The notes below the pieces were generated by a model. That model had not been told where the DNA came from. It made no database searches and was given only the letters and a program-made list of their open reading frames with translations. DNA of 64,000 bases from Pyramidobacter sp. YE332 (GTDB lineage Bacteria > Synergistota > Synergistia > Synergistales > Dethiosulfovibrionaceae), in the NCBI RefSeq assembly GCF_033060595.1, contig NZ_CP133038.1, forward strand, positions 1,550,001-1,614,000, read 5' to 3'. The position numbers were made by a program, and so were the translations under genes. Within the stretch, counting starts at the first letter, position 1, and each line of letters opens with the position of its first letter. This document shows, piece by piece, positions 1 through 8,094 of the stretch.

Positions 1-412
1 TGCGTTCGTGCCGCAGCGCCGACTCGTCGAGGAACGTGGGCAGCTTTTTTTTCATGCCCAACGGCGAGCAGCCGCCGCGGACATAGCCCGTCAGCCCGAA
101 AAGCTCCTTCACGTGGATCAACTCCACTTTATCGTATCCCGACAGCGCCGCCAGCTTTTTCAGATCCAGCTCCATCGCGCCGGGGATCACGGCCGCGAGC
201 AGCTCTTTGGCGCGCCCGTCGCCCCGCAGCACCAGCGTCTTGTAGATGCGTTCCAGCGGCACCCCGCAGCTGGCCGCGGCGTGAGCGGCGCTGAGGTCGC
301 TCTCGTCGGCTTCGTACTCGATCACGAGCACGGAGATGCGCAGCCGCTCCGCCTCGCGGACGGCGTTCGTCTTCGGCGTTTTCGCCACTTCGATCACCTC
401 GCGCCCCATCAT
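1..412 (-). CDS. ybaK: Cys-tRNA(Pro) deacylase YbaK (3' end cut by window edge)
   Basis: Aminoacyl-tRNA editing enzyme that hydrolyses Cys-tRNA(Pro) mischarged by prolyl-tRNA synthetase, in the cytoplasm. The complement reads EVAKTPKTNAVR near the N-terminus and the family signature GGCSPLGMKKKLP close to the break. About 137 residues are present and roughly 20 C-terminal residues lie beyond position 1. I place the start at ATG 412 because it fits the usual family N-terminus. The frame stays open up to an ATG at 529 that has a better ribosome binding site (AAGGGA, five bases upstream); that choice would add 39 residues including a CSC motif. It lies directly downstream of the arsR gene on the same strand, so the two are probably co-transcribed. 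Family assignment is secure; the start is not. Confidence 0.85.
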   Translation of the reverse strand, partial: MMGREVIEVAKTPKTNAVREAERLRISVLVIEYEADESDLSAAHAAASCGVPLERIYKTLVLRGDGRAKELLAAVIPGAMELDLKKLAALSGYDKVELIHVKELFGLTGYVRGGCSPLGMKKKLPTFLDESALRHER

Positions 413-561
413 ACACCATCCCGCGGCGCACGGGAACTCCCCCGCCCGATGAAACGACGCGTTCGCCCCTTCAGGAGAAAAGCCGCAGGAACAGGGCGTC
501 ACTCTGGCAATGTCTTCGTGTCGGCGCATCGTATTCCCTTCTTCATAAAGAGCGATCGCGG

Positions 562-945
562 TCAGCGGCCGCCGGAGAAACGATGGCCGATGTGTTCGAG
601 GCCGACGCGGAGCAGCGCGCTGACGTGCTCGTCGTCGAGCGAGTAATAAACCGTCTTGCCCTCGCGCCGCGCCCGTACCGCATGAGCCGCGCGCAGCAGC
701 CCCAGCTGATGCGAGACCGCCGGCTGAGAGACGCCCATCAGGCGGGTCAGGTCGTAAACGCACAGTTCCGACGCTTTCAGCGCGCAGAGGATGCGCATCC
801 GCGTCGGGTCGCCGAAAATTTTGAAGAATTCCGCCAGTTTCCGCAGCTTCTCTTCGTCGGGCAGCGCCCGGCGCACCGCTTCGACCGCCCGCTCACGGAC
901 CGCGGACGGGCCGGCAGTCACTCGTTCGTCATCGTCAAAGGCCAC
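562..945 (-). CDS. ArsR/SmtB-family metal-responsive repressor, zinc-type alpha-5 site
   Basis: Small winged-helix transcriptional repressor of 127 residues. Residues 38-56 (AEFFKIFGDPTRMRILCAL) and the recognition helix SQPAVSHQLGLL at 73-84 are typical of ArsR/SmtB proteins. The C-terminal helix contains D105, H107, H118 and H121, that is D-x-H-x10-H-x2-H, the alpha-5 site by which SmtB and CzrA bind zinc or cobalt between subunits. The alpha-3 position reads ELCVYDL, with one cysteine rather than the CxC of arsenic or cadmium sensors. It is divergent from the efflux adaptor at 1146, its most obvious target, with ybaK downstream. Metal binding is predicted from motif spacing and homology only. 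Confidence 0.9.
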   Translation of the reverse strand: MAFDDDERVTAGPSAVRERAVEAVRRALPDEEKLRKLAEFFKIFGDPTRMRILCALKASELCVYDLTRLMGVSQPAVSHQLGLLRAAHAVRARREGKTVYYSLDDEHVSALLRVGLEHIGHRFSGGR

Positions 946-976
946 GCAGCTTCCCCCCCTCTTCGCTCACAGCACA

Positions 977-1005
977 ATGGTATGGCAAGAACGCCGCTTT
1001 GTCAA
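977..1005 (-). promoter_or_regulatory. Sigma-70-type promoter of the arsR gene
   Basis: On the complement a perfect -35 TTGACA (1005-1000) is followed after 17 bases by TACCAT (982-977). Transcription would begin about 30 bases upstream of the ArsR start codon. The -35 box lies inside the inverted repeat described at 989-1020, which fits autorepression. Confidence 0.6.
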
Positions 1006-1020
1006 AAGGGAACGGCGTTC
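989..1020. promoter_or_regulatory. Inverted repeat, candidate ArsR operator
   Basis: GAACGCCG at 989-996 is repeated inverted as CGGCGTTC at 1013-1020, a 16-base gap apart, and spans the arsR -35 box. ArsR/SmtB proteins bind imperfect dyads overlapping their own promoters, so this is the best operator candidate in the divergent region. It does not match the classic TGAACA-type SmtB half-site. Confidence 0.35.
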
Positions 1021-1075
1021 CCGGCGCGACCGTCCGGACGGATCCCCCCGTTTTCGGGACGCGGAGCGGCGGCCC

Positions 1076-1104
1076 TTCACAAGCGCTGCCGGTCGTGCTA
1101 GACT
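1076..1104 (+). promoter_or_regulatory. Probable promoter of the efflux adaptor gene
   Basis: TTCACA (1076-1081), a 17-base spacer and TAGACT (1099-1104) lie about 40 bases upstream of the ATG at 1146. Match to the sigma-70 consensus is five of six and four of six. The rest of 946-1145 shows no gene. Confidence 0.45.
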
Positions 1105-1145
1105 TAGCCGTATCGACATTTCTACGGAAGAGGAGTTTCTTCACC

Positions 1146-2270
1146 ATGAAAACGAGGACGCCCTTCATCAAAACGTTTGCGGCGATCGCCGCGCTGAGTC
1201 TCCTTGCCGCTCCGACCGCCGCGGAGGAGCCGCCGCTTCCCGTGAAGACGCTGTTTCTCGGCTCGGCCCGCTCGCATCCCCAGCGCCATTATTACGGCAC
1301 CGTCCAGGGCTCGCAGCGCGTGAACCTGTCGTTCCGCGTGCCGGGGCCGCTGATGGAGTTTCCCGTCGAGATGGGCTCGCGCGTCGCGAAGGGCGATCTG
1401 ATCGGCCGCATCGACCCGCGCGACTTCCGCACGCGCCTCAGCGACGCCCAAAGCCGGCTTTCTCAAACGCAGGCGCGCTACGGCGAAGCGCTGAACAACT
1501 TCAGGCGCTACGACGAACTTTACAAAAAACAGTCCGTCTCTCAGGCCCAGTACGATCGTTACAAGACGGCGCTGGACGTGGCGCGTTCGGCGCTGAAAAC
1601 GGCGGAAGCGAGCGTCGCCGCCGCGCAGGACGCGCTCGCCGACACGGAGCTGCGCGCCCCGTTTGGCGGCGTGATCGTGGCCCGCATGGCGGAAAACTTT
1701 CAGGACGTGCAGGCCAAGCAGCCCGTAGCCAGCCTGCAGAACCTCGACACGGTCGAGATCGTGATCCGCGTCTCCGAAGAAGACATCGCCAACATCGCCG
1801 TCGCCGACGAAAAAAACAGGATGTTCCGCCTTTCCGAAAAAGTCAGCCTCGACCTGGAAGCCACGCTCGACGAACTGCCCGGGCAGTCGTTCCGCGTCGC
1901 CTTCAAGGAAGTGGGCGCGCAGTCCGACCCGCGCACGCAGACTTATCCGGTCACCGTCACCATGCCGCAGCCGAAGAGCGCCCGCATCCTGCCGGGCATG
2001 GCGGTGAACGTCACGGCCAGCCTGATCGGCGGGGAAACGGGCGATCCGAACTTCTACGTTCCGCTCGAGGCGGTCGTGGGCGACGTGTCGGGGCGCACAT
2101 GGGTCTGGCGCTGCGGGCGCGGCGGCAACATCGCCCGCATTCCCGTGACGCTGGGCGATTTTCGCGGCAGCCGCATCCAGATCACCGGCGAACTCGCGCC
2201 CGGCGATCAGATCGTCACCGTCGGCGCGCGCGGCCTGCGCGAAGGGCGAAAAGTCCGCGTCGTCGACTGA
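1146..2270 (+). CDS. Periplasmic adaptor subunit (membrane fusion protein) of an RND-type efflux pump
   Basis: Links an inner-membrane efflux pump to an outer-membrane channel. The start ATG 1146 follows an AGGAG site and opens a signal peptide (MKTRTPFIKTFAAIAALSLLAAPTAA, residues 1 to 26). The order is that of AcrA/HlyD proteins: N-terminal beta strand, first lipoyl half-motif near VEMGSRVAKGDLIGRID, an alpha-helical hairpin around residues 97-165, second lipoyl half-motif near LRAPFGGVIVARM, then beta-barrel and membrane-proximal domains ending at residue 374. The usual RND pump and TolC-like genes do not follow: a hairpin terminator closes the gene and an unrelated oxidoreductase comes next. 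It is divergent from a zinc-type ArsR gene, suggesting metal or stress control. Partner transporter unknown. Confidence 0.88.
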   Translation: MKTRTPFIKTFAAIAALSLLAAPTAAEEPPLPVKTLFLGSARSHPQRHYYGTVQGSQRVNLSFRVPGPLMEFPVEMGSRVAKGDLIGRIDPRDFRTRLSDAQSRLSQTQARYGEALNNFRRYDELYKKQSVSQAQYDRYKTALDVARSALKTAEASVAAAQDALADTELRAPFGGVIVARMAENFQDVQAKQPVASLQNLDTVEIVIRVSEEDIANIAVADEKNRMFRLSEKVSLDLEATLDELPGQSFRVAFKEVGAQSDPRTQTYPVTVTMPQPKSARILPGMAVNVTASLIGGETGDPNFYVPLEAVVGDVSGRTWVWRCGRGGNIARIPVTLGDFRGSRIQITGELAPGDQIVTVGARGLREGRKVRVVD

Positions 2271-2296
2271 GCGGCCGTCCACGGAACGTTTTTCCT

Positions 2297-2324
2297 CCCC
2301 CGCGCCGCGCGGGGGCACTTTTTT
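2297..2324 (+). terminator. Rho-independent terminator after the efflux adaptor
   Basis: An 8-bp GC stem (CCCCCGCG/CGCGGGGG, 2297-2304 with 2308-2315) and a three-base loop are followed by CAC and a run of six T. It separates the adaptor from the next gene, which has its own promoter. Confidence 0.85.
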
Positions 2325-2356
2325 CTCCGCCACGGCGGGAAACGACACGAAAGAGC

Positions 2357-2385
2357 TTGCACAATCTGCCAAAAGGCCCTATATT
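2357..2385 (+). promoter_or_regulatory. Sigma-70 promoter of the flavin oxidoreductase gene
   Basis: TTGCAC (2357-2362), exactly 17 bases, then TATATT (2380-2385). Transcription would start about 60 bases before the ATG at 2452, which has the strong ribosome binding site GGAGAAAGGAG. Confidence 0.7.
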
Positions 2386-2451
2386 TATAAAACCGTCTCG
2401 CACGGCATATGGAACTCCGCGCGCCCCTCTTCGCGGAGAAAGGAGAAAAGT

Positions 2452-3576
2452 ATGGTTCTCGATAAACTGCCAACTTTGAAGATCGGCCGGTACACGCCGC
2501 GCTTCCCCATCATCCAGGGCGGCATGGGCGTCCTCATTTCGGGGCCCAGCCTCAGCGGCGCCGTCGCGGCCGAAGGCGGCATCGGCACGTTGGCCACCGT
2601 CGGCATCGGCATGGCGACCATGACCTGCAACGTGGACAATTTTTTCAAGAAGAACGTGGAAGCCCTCAAGGATTTCGTCGCCAAGGCCCGCGAAAAGGCG
2701 AAAGGCGGCATCCTCGCCGCCAACTGCATGTGCGCGCTTCAGGATTACGAGCAGCAGGTGCGCGCCGTCTGCGAAGCCGGCATCGACATCATCATCTCCG
2801 GCGCCGGGCTGCCCCTCAAGCTGCCCGAGCTGACCAAGGATTTCCCCAACGTGGCGCTCGTACCGATCGTCAGCAGCCTCAAGGCCGCCTCGATCATCGT
2901 GCGGCGCTGGGTGAAGAACTACGGGCGCACGCCCGACGCCTTCGTCGTGGAAACGCCCAACGCCGCGGGCGGGCATCTGGGCGCCGCCAAGATCGAACAG
3001 GTCGACGACAAGGAGCTTTCGCTCGAGACGGTGATCCCGCAGCTCGTGAACTGGCTGAAAGAGATCAAGCTCAACATTCCCGTCATCGCCGCGGGCGGCA
3101 TCTTCGACCGCACCGAGATGCTGCACGCTTTCGAACTGGGCGCCAGCGGCGTGCAGATGGGCACGCGCTTTGCCGCCAGCGCCGAGGGCGACGCCTCCGA
3201 CGTCTTCAAACAGGCTTACGTCGACGCCAAGCCCGAGGACGTGGTGCTGATCAACAGCCCCTGCGGGCTGCCCGGCCGGGCGCTGCGCAGCCCGATGGTG
3301 GAGCGCTATCTCCGTCACGAGGACCGCCAGGACCCCTGCATCGCAAACTGCCTGGCGCACTGCGTCTACCGCGCCACGCACAAGACGTTCTGCATCGCCC
3401 GCGCCCTGATCCAGGCGCTCCAGGGCAACTGGGAGGAAGGGCTCTTCTTCTGCGGCACCAACGTGTGGCGCGTCAACAAGATCCAGACCGTGAGAGAGAT
3501 CTTCAGCGATCTCTTCGGCGGCGATGAGCGGGGAAACAAAAGCTGCCGCCAGGATACTGCCCCTGATTCTCGATAG
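2452..3576 (+). CDS. Nitronate monooxygenase / FabK-like flavin oxidoreductase
   Basis: FMN-dependent TIM-barrel enzyme of the 2-nitropropane dioxygenase superfamily, which includes nitronate monooxygenases and enoyl-ACP reductase FabK. Visible signatures are the N-terminal PIIQGGMGVLISGPSLSGAV, the flavin loop ETPNAAGGHLG near residue 165, IPVIAAGGIFDR near 208 and GVQMGTRFAASAE near 230. The 374-residue protein has a cysteine-rich C-terminal part (DPCIANCLAHCVYRATHKTFC, residues 288 to 308) seen in one NMO subgroup and absent from FabK, so a redox role other than lipid synthesis is likely. The gene is transcribed alone from a good promoter and followed by a bidirectional terminator. The exact substrate cannot be read from sequence. 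Confidence 0.85.
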   Translation: MVLDKLPTLKIGRYTPRFPIIQGGMGVLISGPSLSGAVAAEGGIGTLATVGIGMATMTCNVDNFFKKNVEALKDFVAKAREKAKGGILAANCMCALQDYEQQVRAVCEAGIDIIISGAGLPLKLPELTKDFPNVALVPIVSSLKAASIIVRRWVKNYGRTPDAFVVETPNAAGGHLGAAKIEQVDDKELSLETVIPQLVNWLKEIKLNIPVIAAGGIFDRTEMLHAFELGASGVQMGTRFAASAEGDASDVFKQAYVDAKPEDVVLINSPCGLPGRALRSPMVERYLRHEDRQDPCIANCLAHCVYRATHKTFCIARALIQALQGNWEEGLFFCGTNVWRVNKIQTVREIFSDLFGGDERGNKSCRQDTAPDSR

Positions 3577-3696
3577 AACGGCTCAACCGTGAGCGCCCGG
3601 CGCCCCGAGGGAGTCCGGTCGCTGAGGACGATCTCGCGAACAGCGCCCTTGCGTTCGGCCTTTCAATCAAGAAACAGCGGCAGATGTCTCAAACGG

Positions 3697-3746
3697 AAAG
3701 AGCGCGGACGACCGGAATGAGATCCGGTCGTTCGCGCTCTTTTTAT
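3697..3746. terminator. Bidirectional terminator between convergent genes
   Basis: A 20-bp stem (3697-3716 pairing with 3723-3742, one G-U wobble) with a six-base loop is followed by a T-rich tract on the plus strand and preceded by an A-containing tract. It serves the oxidoreductase on the plus strand and the 5'-nucleotidase on the minus strand. Confidence 0.85.
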
Positions 3747-3799
3747 TTTCGTTCCTGTCGTTTTGTTCCAGCGAGCAGTGCCCCGGCACGCCGCGCCGG

Positions 3800-5479
3800 C
3801 TATTCGACGATCGTGATCCGGCCGCTGCCAAGCGGATTGCCGTACTTCTCCATCTTCACCTTGCCATGCAGATCCTCGGTAAAATATTTGACCAGGCACT
3901 CGGCGTCGGTGGGCAGGCCCTCGGCCTTCAGGACTTTGACGCCCGCAAGCGCGCCGTTGCCGTCGCCGCCTTCGAGCAGCACGTATTTCGAACTGGCCAC
4001 GGTGTAGGCCGCCTCGGGGCGCAGCGGCCCGCCGCCCACGCGCACGTTGCGCACGCGGCGCGGCACCGTCTCGTCGACGCCCGCGAAGACGCCCTTGTCG
4101 TCAATTTTGACGGGGCTCTTCAGGGACGGCTCGACCTCGAAACTCAAGCCGGAAACCTGCAGAAATCCGCCGTTCTCCTCATCGGGCAGATGGCGGCAGC
4201 TGAACTCGAGCAGGTCGAGCAGGGTCTGTCCCGGCATCTCGACGACGCAGGTCGGATTGTTCCAGGGATTGACGTTCATCAGGCCGAGGCGGGTCACGTC
4301 GGGGCCGTCGACGGAAGCGCGCACGCCGCCGCCGTTGACGACGGCGATCTGGGCGCCGAGCACGGCGCGGTAGGCGTCGGCCACGAAATCGCCCATGCTG
4401 CACTCGCCCAGGCGCACGCGGCGCGTGCCGGTGCGGGGGTCGTCGATCGCCAGCGGCACTTCGGCGACGCCGAGCTTTTCGTTCAGATAGGCCACTTTTT
4501 CGTGACACCGGTCGATCAGGGACTGCACGTCGGCGTACGCTTTCTGCGACGCCTCGCTCTTTTTCTCGTCGACGTCGCCGGGATGAAGCAGCTCGGTGCG
4601 GATGGAGCCGTCTTTGGCCAACGTCATCTTGCCGAAGAACATGAACTTGCTGCCCGTCTGGCTGTAACGCACGTCCTTGCCGTCGGCATTCTTGTAGACT
4701 TCGCCGGCGAAAGCCTCGTGGGAATGGCCGTCGATCACGGCGTCGATGCCGCGGGTCCGGGCGATCACGTCGATGGAGCGCCAGCCTTCGTTGATGCCGT
4801 TGATGCCAAGGTGCGCCAGCAGGATCACGATCTCGGCGCCCTCTTTGCGCGCGCGATCCACGGCCGCCTGGACTTTGGCGACGAAGTCCTTTTCGCCGAA
4901 GCCGTAGATCTGCCGGCCGTTTTCGTCTTCGAAGTATCTGGGCGTCGACGAGGTATAGGTCGAAGGCGTGCAGACGCCGACGAAGGCGACCTGGCGACCG
5001 CCCAGCGTCAGGATCTTGCAGGGCGGCAGCACCGGCTTGTGCGTGCGCAGGTCCTCGAAGTTGGCGCTCAGCACGGGGAACGCGGCCAACTTCTGCACGA
5101 GCGCGAGGAAGTTCGCCGTGCCGTAGTCGAATTCATGATTGCCCGGCACCGCCAGATCGTAGGGAACGGCGTTCATCAGCGCAACGATGTCGGCGCCCTT
5201 GGTCAGCGAACCGGCCATCTCGCCCTGAATGAAGTCGCCGGCGTCGACGACGGCCGTCTCGTAACCGGCCTCGATCATCTGCCGGCGATAGGCCGCCAGC
5301 TTCGCGTAACCGTCGATGCCGCAATGGATGTCGTTCGTGTAAAGCACGACGGCGTCCCGCGGCTCCGCCTTGACCTTGACGTCCTGGCCGCGTCCGGCCA
5401 CAAGCAACAGCACGAAGGCGGCCGTCAGCGCCGCTAAACCGCCGAACAAATACTTCCGTGACTTTTCCATCGTATCCAT
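3800..5479 (-). CDS. UshA-like 5'-nucleotidase / metallophosphoesterase, exported
   Basis: Exported two-metal phosphoesterase that would release phosphate from nucleotides or related esters in the periplasm. The N-terminus is basic, then hydrophobic (YLFGGLAALTAAFVLLLVAG, residues 10 to 29), a signal peptide or anchor. The calcineurin-like metal motifs appear in order: TNDIHCG near 50, DAGDFIQG near 82, PGNHEFDYG near 113, LLAHLGI near 222 and DGHSHEAF near 252. The second half is the 5'-nucleotidase C-terminal substrate domain (VVNGGGVRASV near 385; GGDGNGAL near 505). Length 559 matches UshA relatives. There is no lipobox. It is transcribed alone and ends at the shared terminator 3697-3746. 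Confidence 0.9.
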   Translation of the reverse strand: MDTMEKSRKYLFGGLAALTAAFVLLLVAGRGQDVKVKAEPRDAVVLYTNDIHCGIDGYAKLAAYRRQMIEAGYETAVVDAGDFIQGEMAGSLTKGADIVALMNAVPYDLAVPGNHEFDYGTANFLALVQKLAAFPVLSANFEDLRTHKPVLPPCKILTLGGRQVAFVGVCTPSTYTSSTPRYFEDENGRQIYGFGEKDFVAKVQAAVDRARKEGAEIVILLAHLGINGINEGWRSIDVIARTRGIDAVIDGHSHEAFAGEVYKNADGKDVRYSQTGSKFMFFGKMTLAKDGSIRTELLHPGDVDEKKSEASQKAYADVQSLIDRCHEKVAYLNEKLGVAEVPLAIDDPRTGTRRVRLGECSMGDFVADAYRAVLGAQIAVVNGGGVRASVDGPDVTRLGLMNVNPWNNPTCVVEMPGQTLLDLLEFSCRHLPDEENGGFLQVSGLSFEVEPSLKSPVKIDDKGVFAGVDETVPRRVRNVRVGGGPLRPEAAYTVASSKYVLLEGGDGNGALAGVKVLKAEGLPTDAECLVKYFTEDLHGKVKMEKYGNPLGSGRITIVE

Positions 5480-5571
5480 TCCTTTCCCCCACCAGAGATT
5501 TTTTCAGGCGAAGCCCCGCCGCGCCCTGTTTGAAATTTCGTTCAGATTATAGCAGATGACAACGCAATTTT

Positions 5572-7356
5572 CTAATTTCTCGCCGCGTCCTTGCCGGACT
5601 GGGCGATGATCGAGTCGAGCAGCACGGCGACGGCGTCGAGCAGGGGCTGAGATTCGGCCGCGATCTCGCCGCTGCCGGCCTTTTCGTAGATCTCGCGCAT
5701 CTGGTCGCTGATGTTTTCGAGGGCTTTCACGGCGCGGCGATTGGCGCGGCGCGCCTTTTTCTCGGCCGTCTTCTTCTGCTCCTTCGTCAGCGTTTTCTCC
5801 GCAACGGAGACTGAGGGCGCCGTTTCGACTTTCGCAACGGGCGCGCCTTTTTCCTCGGCGACGGCCGCGCCGCCGGGATCGGCGGGCGTCTCGGTCTCGG
5901 CGATCTTCTCGGGAAGCGGCGCGGCCTTGGCGTCGGCGATCGCCTCGCTGAGCTTCTGGCCGGCTTCGCGGGGCACGAGCGCCACTTCCTGATCGAGCTC
6001 GGGCACCAGCGCCTCGAAGCCACGCGTTTTCAGGGCCTCGGCCAGACTTTGCGCGGCTTCGGCTTCGCCGTGGGTGACGAAGAACTTCGGCATGGTGGGA
6101 CGGAAGCGTTCGGCCCAGCCGAGCAGGTCGGTGCGGTCGGCATGGGCCGAGAAGCCGCCGATGGTGTGGATCTGCGCGTTGACGTTGACGACTTCGCCGG
6201 CGATGCGCACGGTCTTGGCGCGGTCGACGATGCGGCGTCCCAGCGTGCCGTGCGCCTGGTAGCCCACGAAGACGACGTGGTTGTCGGGGTTCCAGATGCC
6301 GTTCTTGAGATGATGGACGATGCGCCCGCCGTTGCACATGCCGCTGCCGGCCATGACCACGCCGAAGCCGAGGTTATTGACGGCCTGCGACTCCTCGCGC
6401 GTGGAGACGTAGCGGATGTCCTCGCTGGAGAAGGGATTGCCGCCGTCGCGGCGGTAAGCCTGGATCTCCTGCGACAGCAGGTCGAGATGACTCTCGTAGA
6501 GTTTGCTGACTTTGACGCCCATCGGCGAATCGAAGAACACCGGCATGCCGCCGCCCACGCCCTGCCCGCGCAGCAGCTCCAGCTCGTACATGATGCGCTG
6601 GGCTCGGTCGACCACGAAGGTAGGGATGAACACTTTGCCTTTCTTTTTGGCGAAGATGTCCTTCATCAGCGTCTGAAATTCTTCGCGGGTCTGCCGGTTG
6701 TCCTTGTGCTCGCGGTTGCCGTAGGTGGACTCGATGACGACGTAATCCGCGTCGGTGATCTCCGCCGGCGCGCGTCCCATCACGGTCTGCATGGGGCCGA
6801 GGTCGCCGGAGAAGACAAGGCGCACGATACGCCCTTCTTCCTCGATGAGGATTTCCAAAATGGCGCTGCCAAGGATGTGTCCGGCGTCGCGGAAGCGGAC
6901 CGACACGCCGGGGAGGATTTCGAGGCGCGAGTCGTAATTGACGGGCGCGAAAAGTTTCTTGGCGGCGTCGGCTTCTTCCTGCCCGTAGATCGGTTCCGCG
7001 GGCGGCAGGCCGCGGCGGGCGTTCTTGGCGCTCTGCCATTCGGCGTCTTCGCGCATGAGGCGCACCGAGTCGTCCCAGAGGATCTCGGTCAGTTCGATGG
7101 TCGGCAGCGTCGCGTAAATTTTGCCGCGGAAGCCCTCCTTGACCAGCTTGGGGATGCGGCCTGAGTGGTCGATGTGCGCGTGCGTCAGCAGCACCGCGTC
7201 GATCGAACCGGCGGCGTAGGGGAACGGATCGTCGTTGGCTTCTTCCCGCTCGCCCTGATGCATGCCGCAGTCGATGAGCAGACGATGCCCTCCGGCTTCG
7301 AGCAGATAATTGGAACCGGTCACTTCTTTGGCGGCGCCGCAGAATTTCAGCAGCAT
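5572..7356 (-). CDS. Beta-CASP metallo-beta-lactamase-fold ribonuclease
   Basis: Zinc-dependent nuclease of the YSH1/CPSF73-like beta-CASP group, expected to process RNA in the cytoplasm. The start ATG 7356 has AAGGAGG just upstream. Metal motif HAHIDH is at residues 59-64, with further ligands in DAGHILGSA and FSGDLG; the beta-CASP region includes ESTYGNREH, GSGMCNGGRI and the late histidine block GGFSAHAD and FVTHGE. After about residue 450 comes a charged, alanine/glutamate/lysine-rich tail (about 140 residues) not part of the catalytic core; it probably binds RNA or a partner, but this is inference. The start overlaps the end of the deaminase gene by 10 bases, so the two are translationally coupled. 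Confidence 0.9.
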   Translation of the reverse strand: MLLKFCGAAKEVTGSNYLLEAGGHRLLIDCGMHQGEREEANDDPFPYAAGSIDAVLLTHAHIDHSGRIPKLVKEGFRGKIYATLPTIELTEILWDDSVRLMREDAEWQSAKNARRGLPPAEPIYGQEEADAAKKLFAPVNYDSRLEILPGVSVRFRDAGHILGSAILEILIEEEGRIVRLVFSGDLGPMQTVMGRAPAEITDADYVVIESTYGNREHKDNRQTREEFQTLMKDIFAKKKGKVFIPTFVVDRAQRIMYELELLRGQGVGGGMPVFFDSPMGVKVSKLYESHLDLLSQEIQAYRRDGGNPFSSEDIRYVSTREESQAVNNLGFGVVMAGSGMCNGGRIVHHLKNGIWNPDNHVVFVGYQAHGTLGRRIVDRAKTVRIAGEVVNVNAQIHTIGGFSAHADRTDLLGWAERFRPTMPKFFVTHGEAEAAQSLAEALKTRGFEALVPELDQEVALVPREAGQKLSEAIADAKAAPLPEKIAETETPADPGGAAVAEEKGAPVAKVETAPSVSVAEKTLTKEQKKTAEKKARRANRRAVKALENISDQMREIYEKAGSGEIAAESQPLLDAVAVLLDSIIAQSGKDAARN

Positions 7357-7895
7357 GAGCAGCCCTCCTTCGTGGCGTTTCGGTCGCCGAGGCTGAAGCG
7401 CGCCCGGTCGAGGCAGTCGTTGATGCAGCCGAGGCGTTCGGGCGGAAAGTGTTCGGCGGTAAGTCCCGCTTCGCGGCGCAGATTCTCCGCCAGTTCGTCG
7501 GGATAGGAATAAAGATAGACGACGCGGCGGATGCCGGCGTTGATGATCGCTTTGGTGCAGAAGGAACAGGGCGAATGGGTGCAGTACAGCGAGGCTCCGG
7601 CCGTGGAAACGCCGACCGACGCCGCCTGGGCGATGGCGTTCAGCTCGGCGTGCGAGCCGCGGCAGATCTCGTGCCGTTCTCCTGAGGGGATGCCCAGTTT
7701 GGTGCGCAGACATCCCGTCTCGAAGCAGTGCGGCGTGCCCTTGGGAGCGCCGTTGTACCCCGTGCTGATGATCTGCCCGTCCCTGACGATCACGGCGCCG
7801 ACCTGGCGGCGCAGGCAGGTGCTCCTCGTCGCGGCGACCAGCGCGAGAGTCATGAAGTAACTTTCCCAGTCGGGACGCTGATAAGACATTTCCAA
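7347..7895 (-). CDS. ComEB-type deoxycytidylate deaminase
   Basis: Zinc-dependent cytidine/deoxycytidylate deaminase family protein of 182 residues that likely converts dCMP to dUMP for thymidylate synthesis. The zinc site is H82-A-E84 (SHAELNAIA) with C110 and C113 in SPCSFC, and the substrate-binding loop TGYNGAPKGTPHC is intact. The C-terminus ends in CSCC. I use TTG at 7895 because AAAGGAG sits six bases upstream; ATG at 7889 would be 12 bases away. The gene is the first of a two-gene unit with the beta-CASP nuclease. Confident on the family; the dCMP preference comes from similarity to ComEB/dCMP deaminases. Confidence 0.9.
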   Translation of the reverse strand: MEMSYQRPDWESYFMTLALVAATRSTCLRRQVGAVIVRDGQIISTGYNGAPKGTPHCFETGCLRTKLGIPSGERHEICRGSHAELNAIAQAASVGVSTAGASLYCTHSPCSFCTKAIINAGIRRVVYLYSYPDELAENLRREAGLTAEHFPPERLGCINDCLDRARFSLGDRNATKEGCSCC

Positions 7896-7964
7896 TGATC
7901 GCTCCTTTGCGAAAGACCGCGAAAAAATTTCGCGAAAAACTTTTCCGCGCCGGATTTTTATCGT

Positions 7965-7993
7965 TTGAACTGTCCGGCGCTATGGTTTATTAT
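7965..7993 (+). promoter_or_regulatory. Sigma-70 promoter of the MFS exporter operon
   Basis: TTGAAC (7965-7970), 17 bases, TATTAT (7988-7993). The leader to the ATG at 8095 is about 95 bases. The ribosome binding site is GAGG at about 8082. Confidence 0.7.
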
Positions 7994-8094
7994 AAAGCAG
8001 TTGAGCGGGAATTGACAGCGCGAAGAAATTTCCGCGCCGGAACGCAGTTTTCCGGAGCCGTTCCTTCGCCGCAAATTTTTGAGGTGAAAATCGC

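Noticed and set aside
8-646. 212-codon plus-strand frame at the left edge
   Set aside because: It is opposite the YbaK and ArsR genes and rich in Arg/Ala/Gln as expected of a shadow frame.
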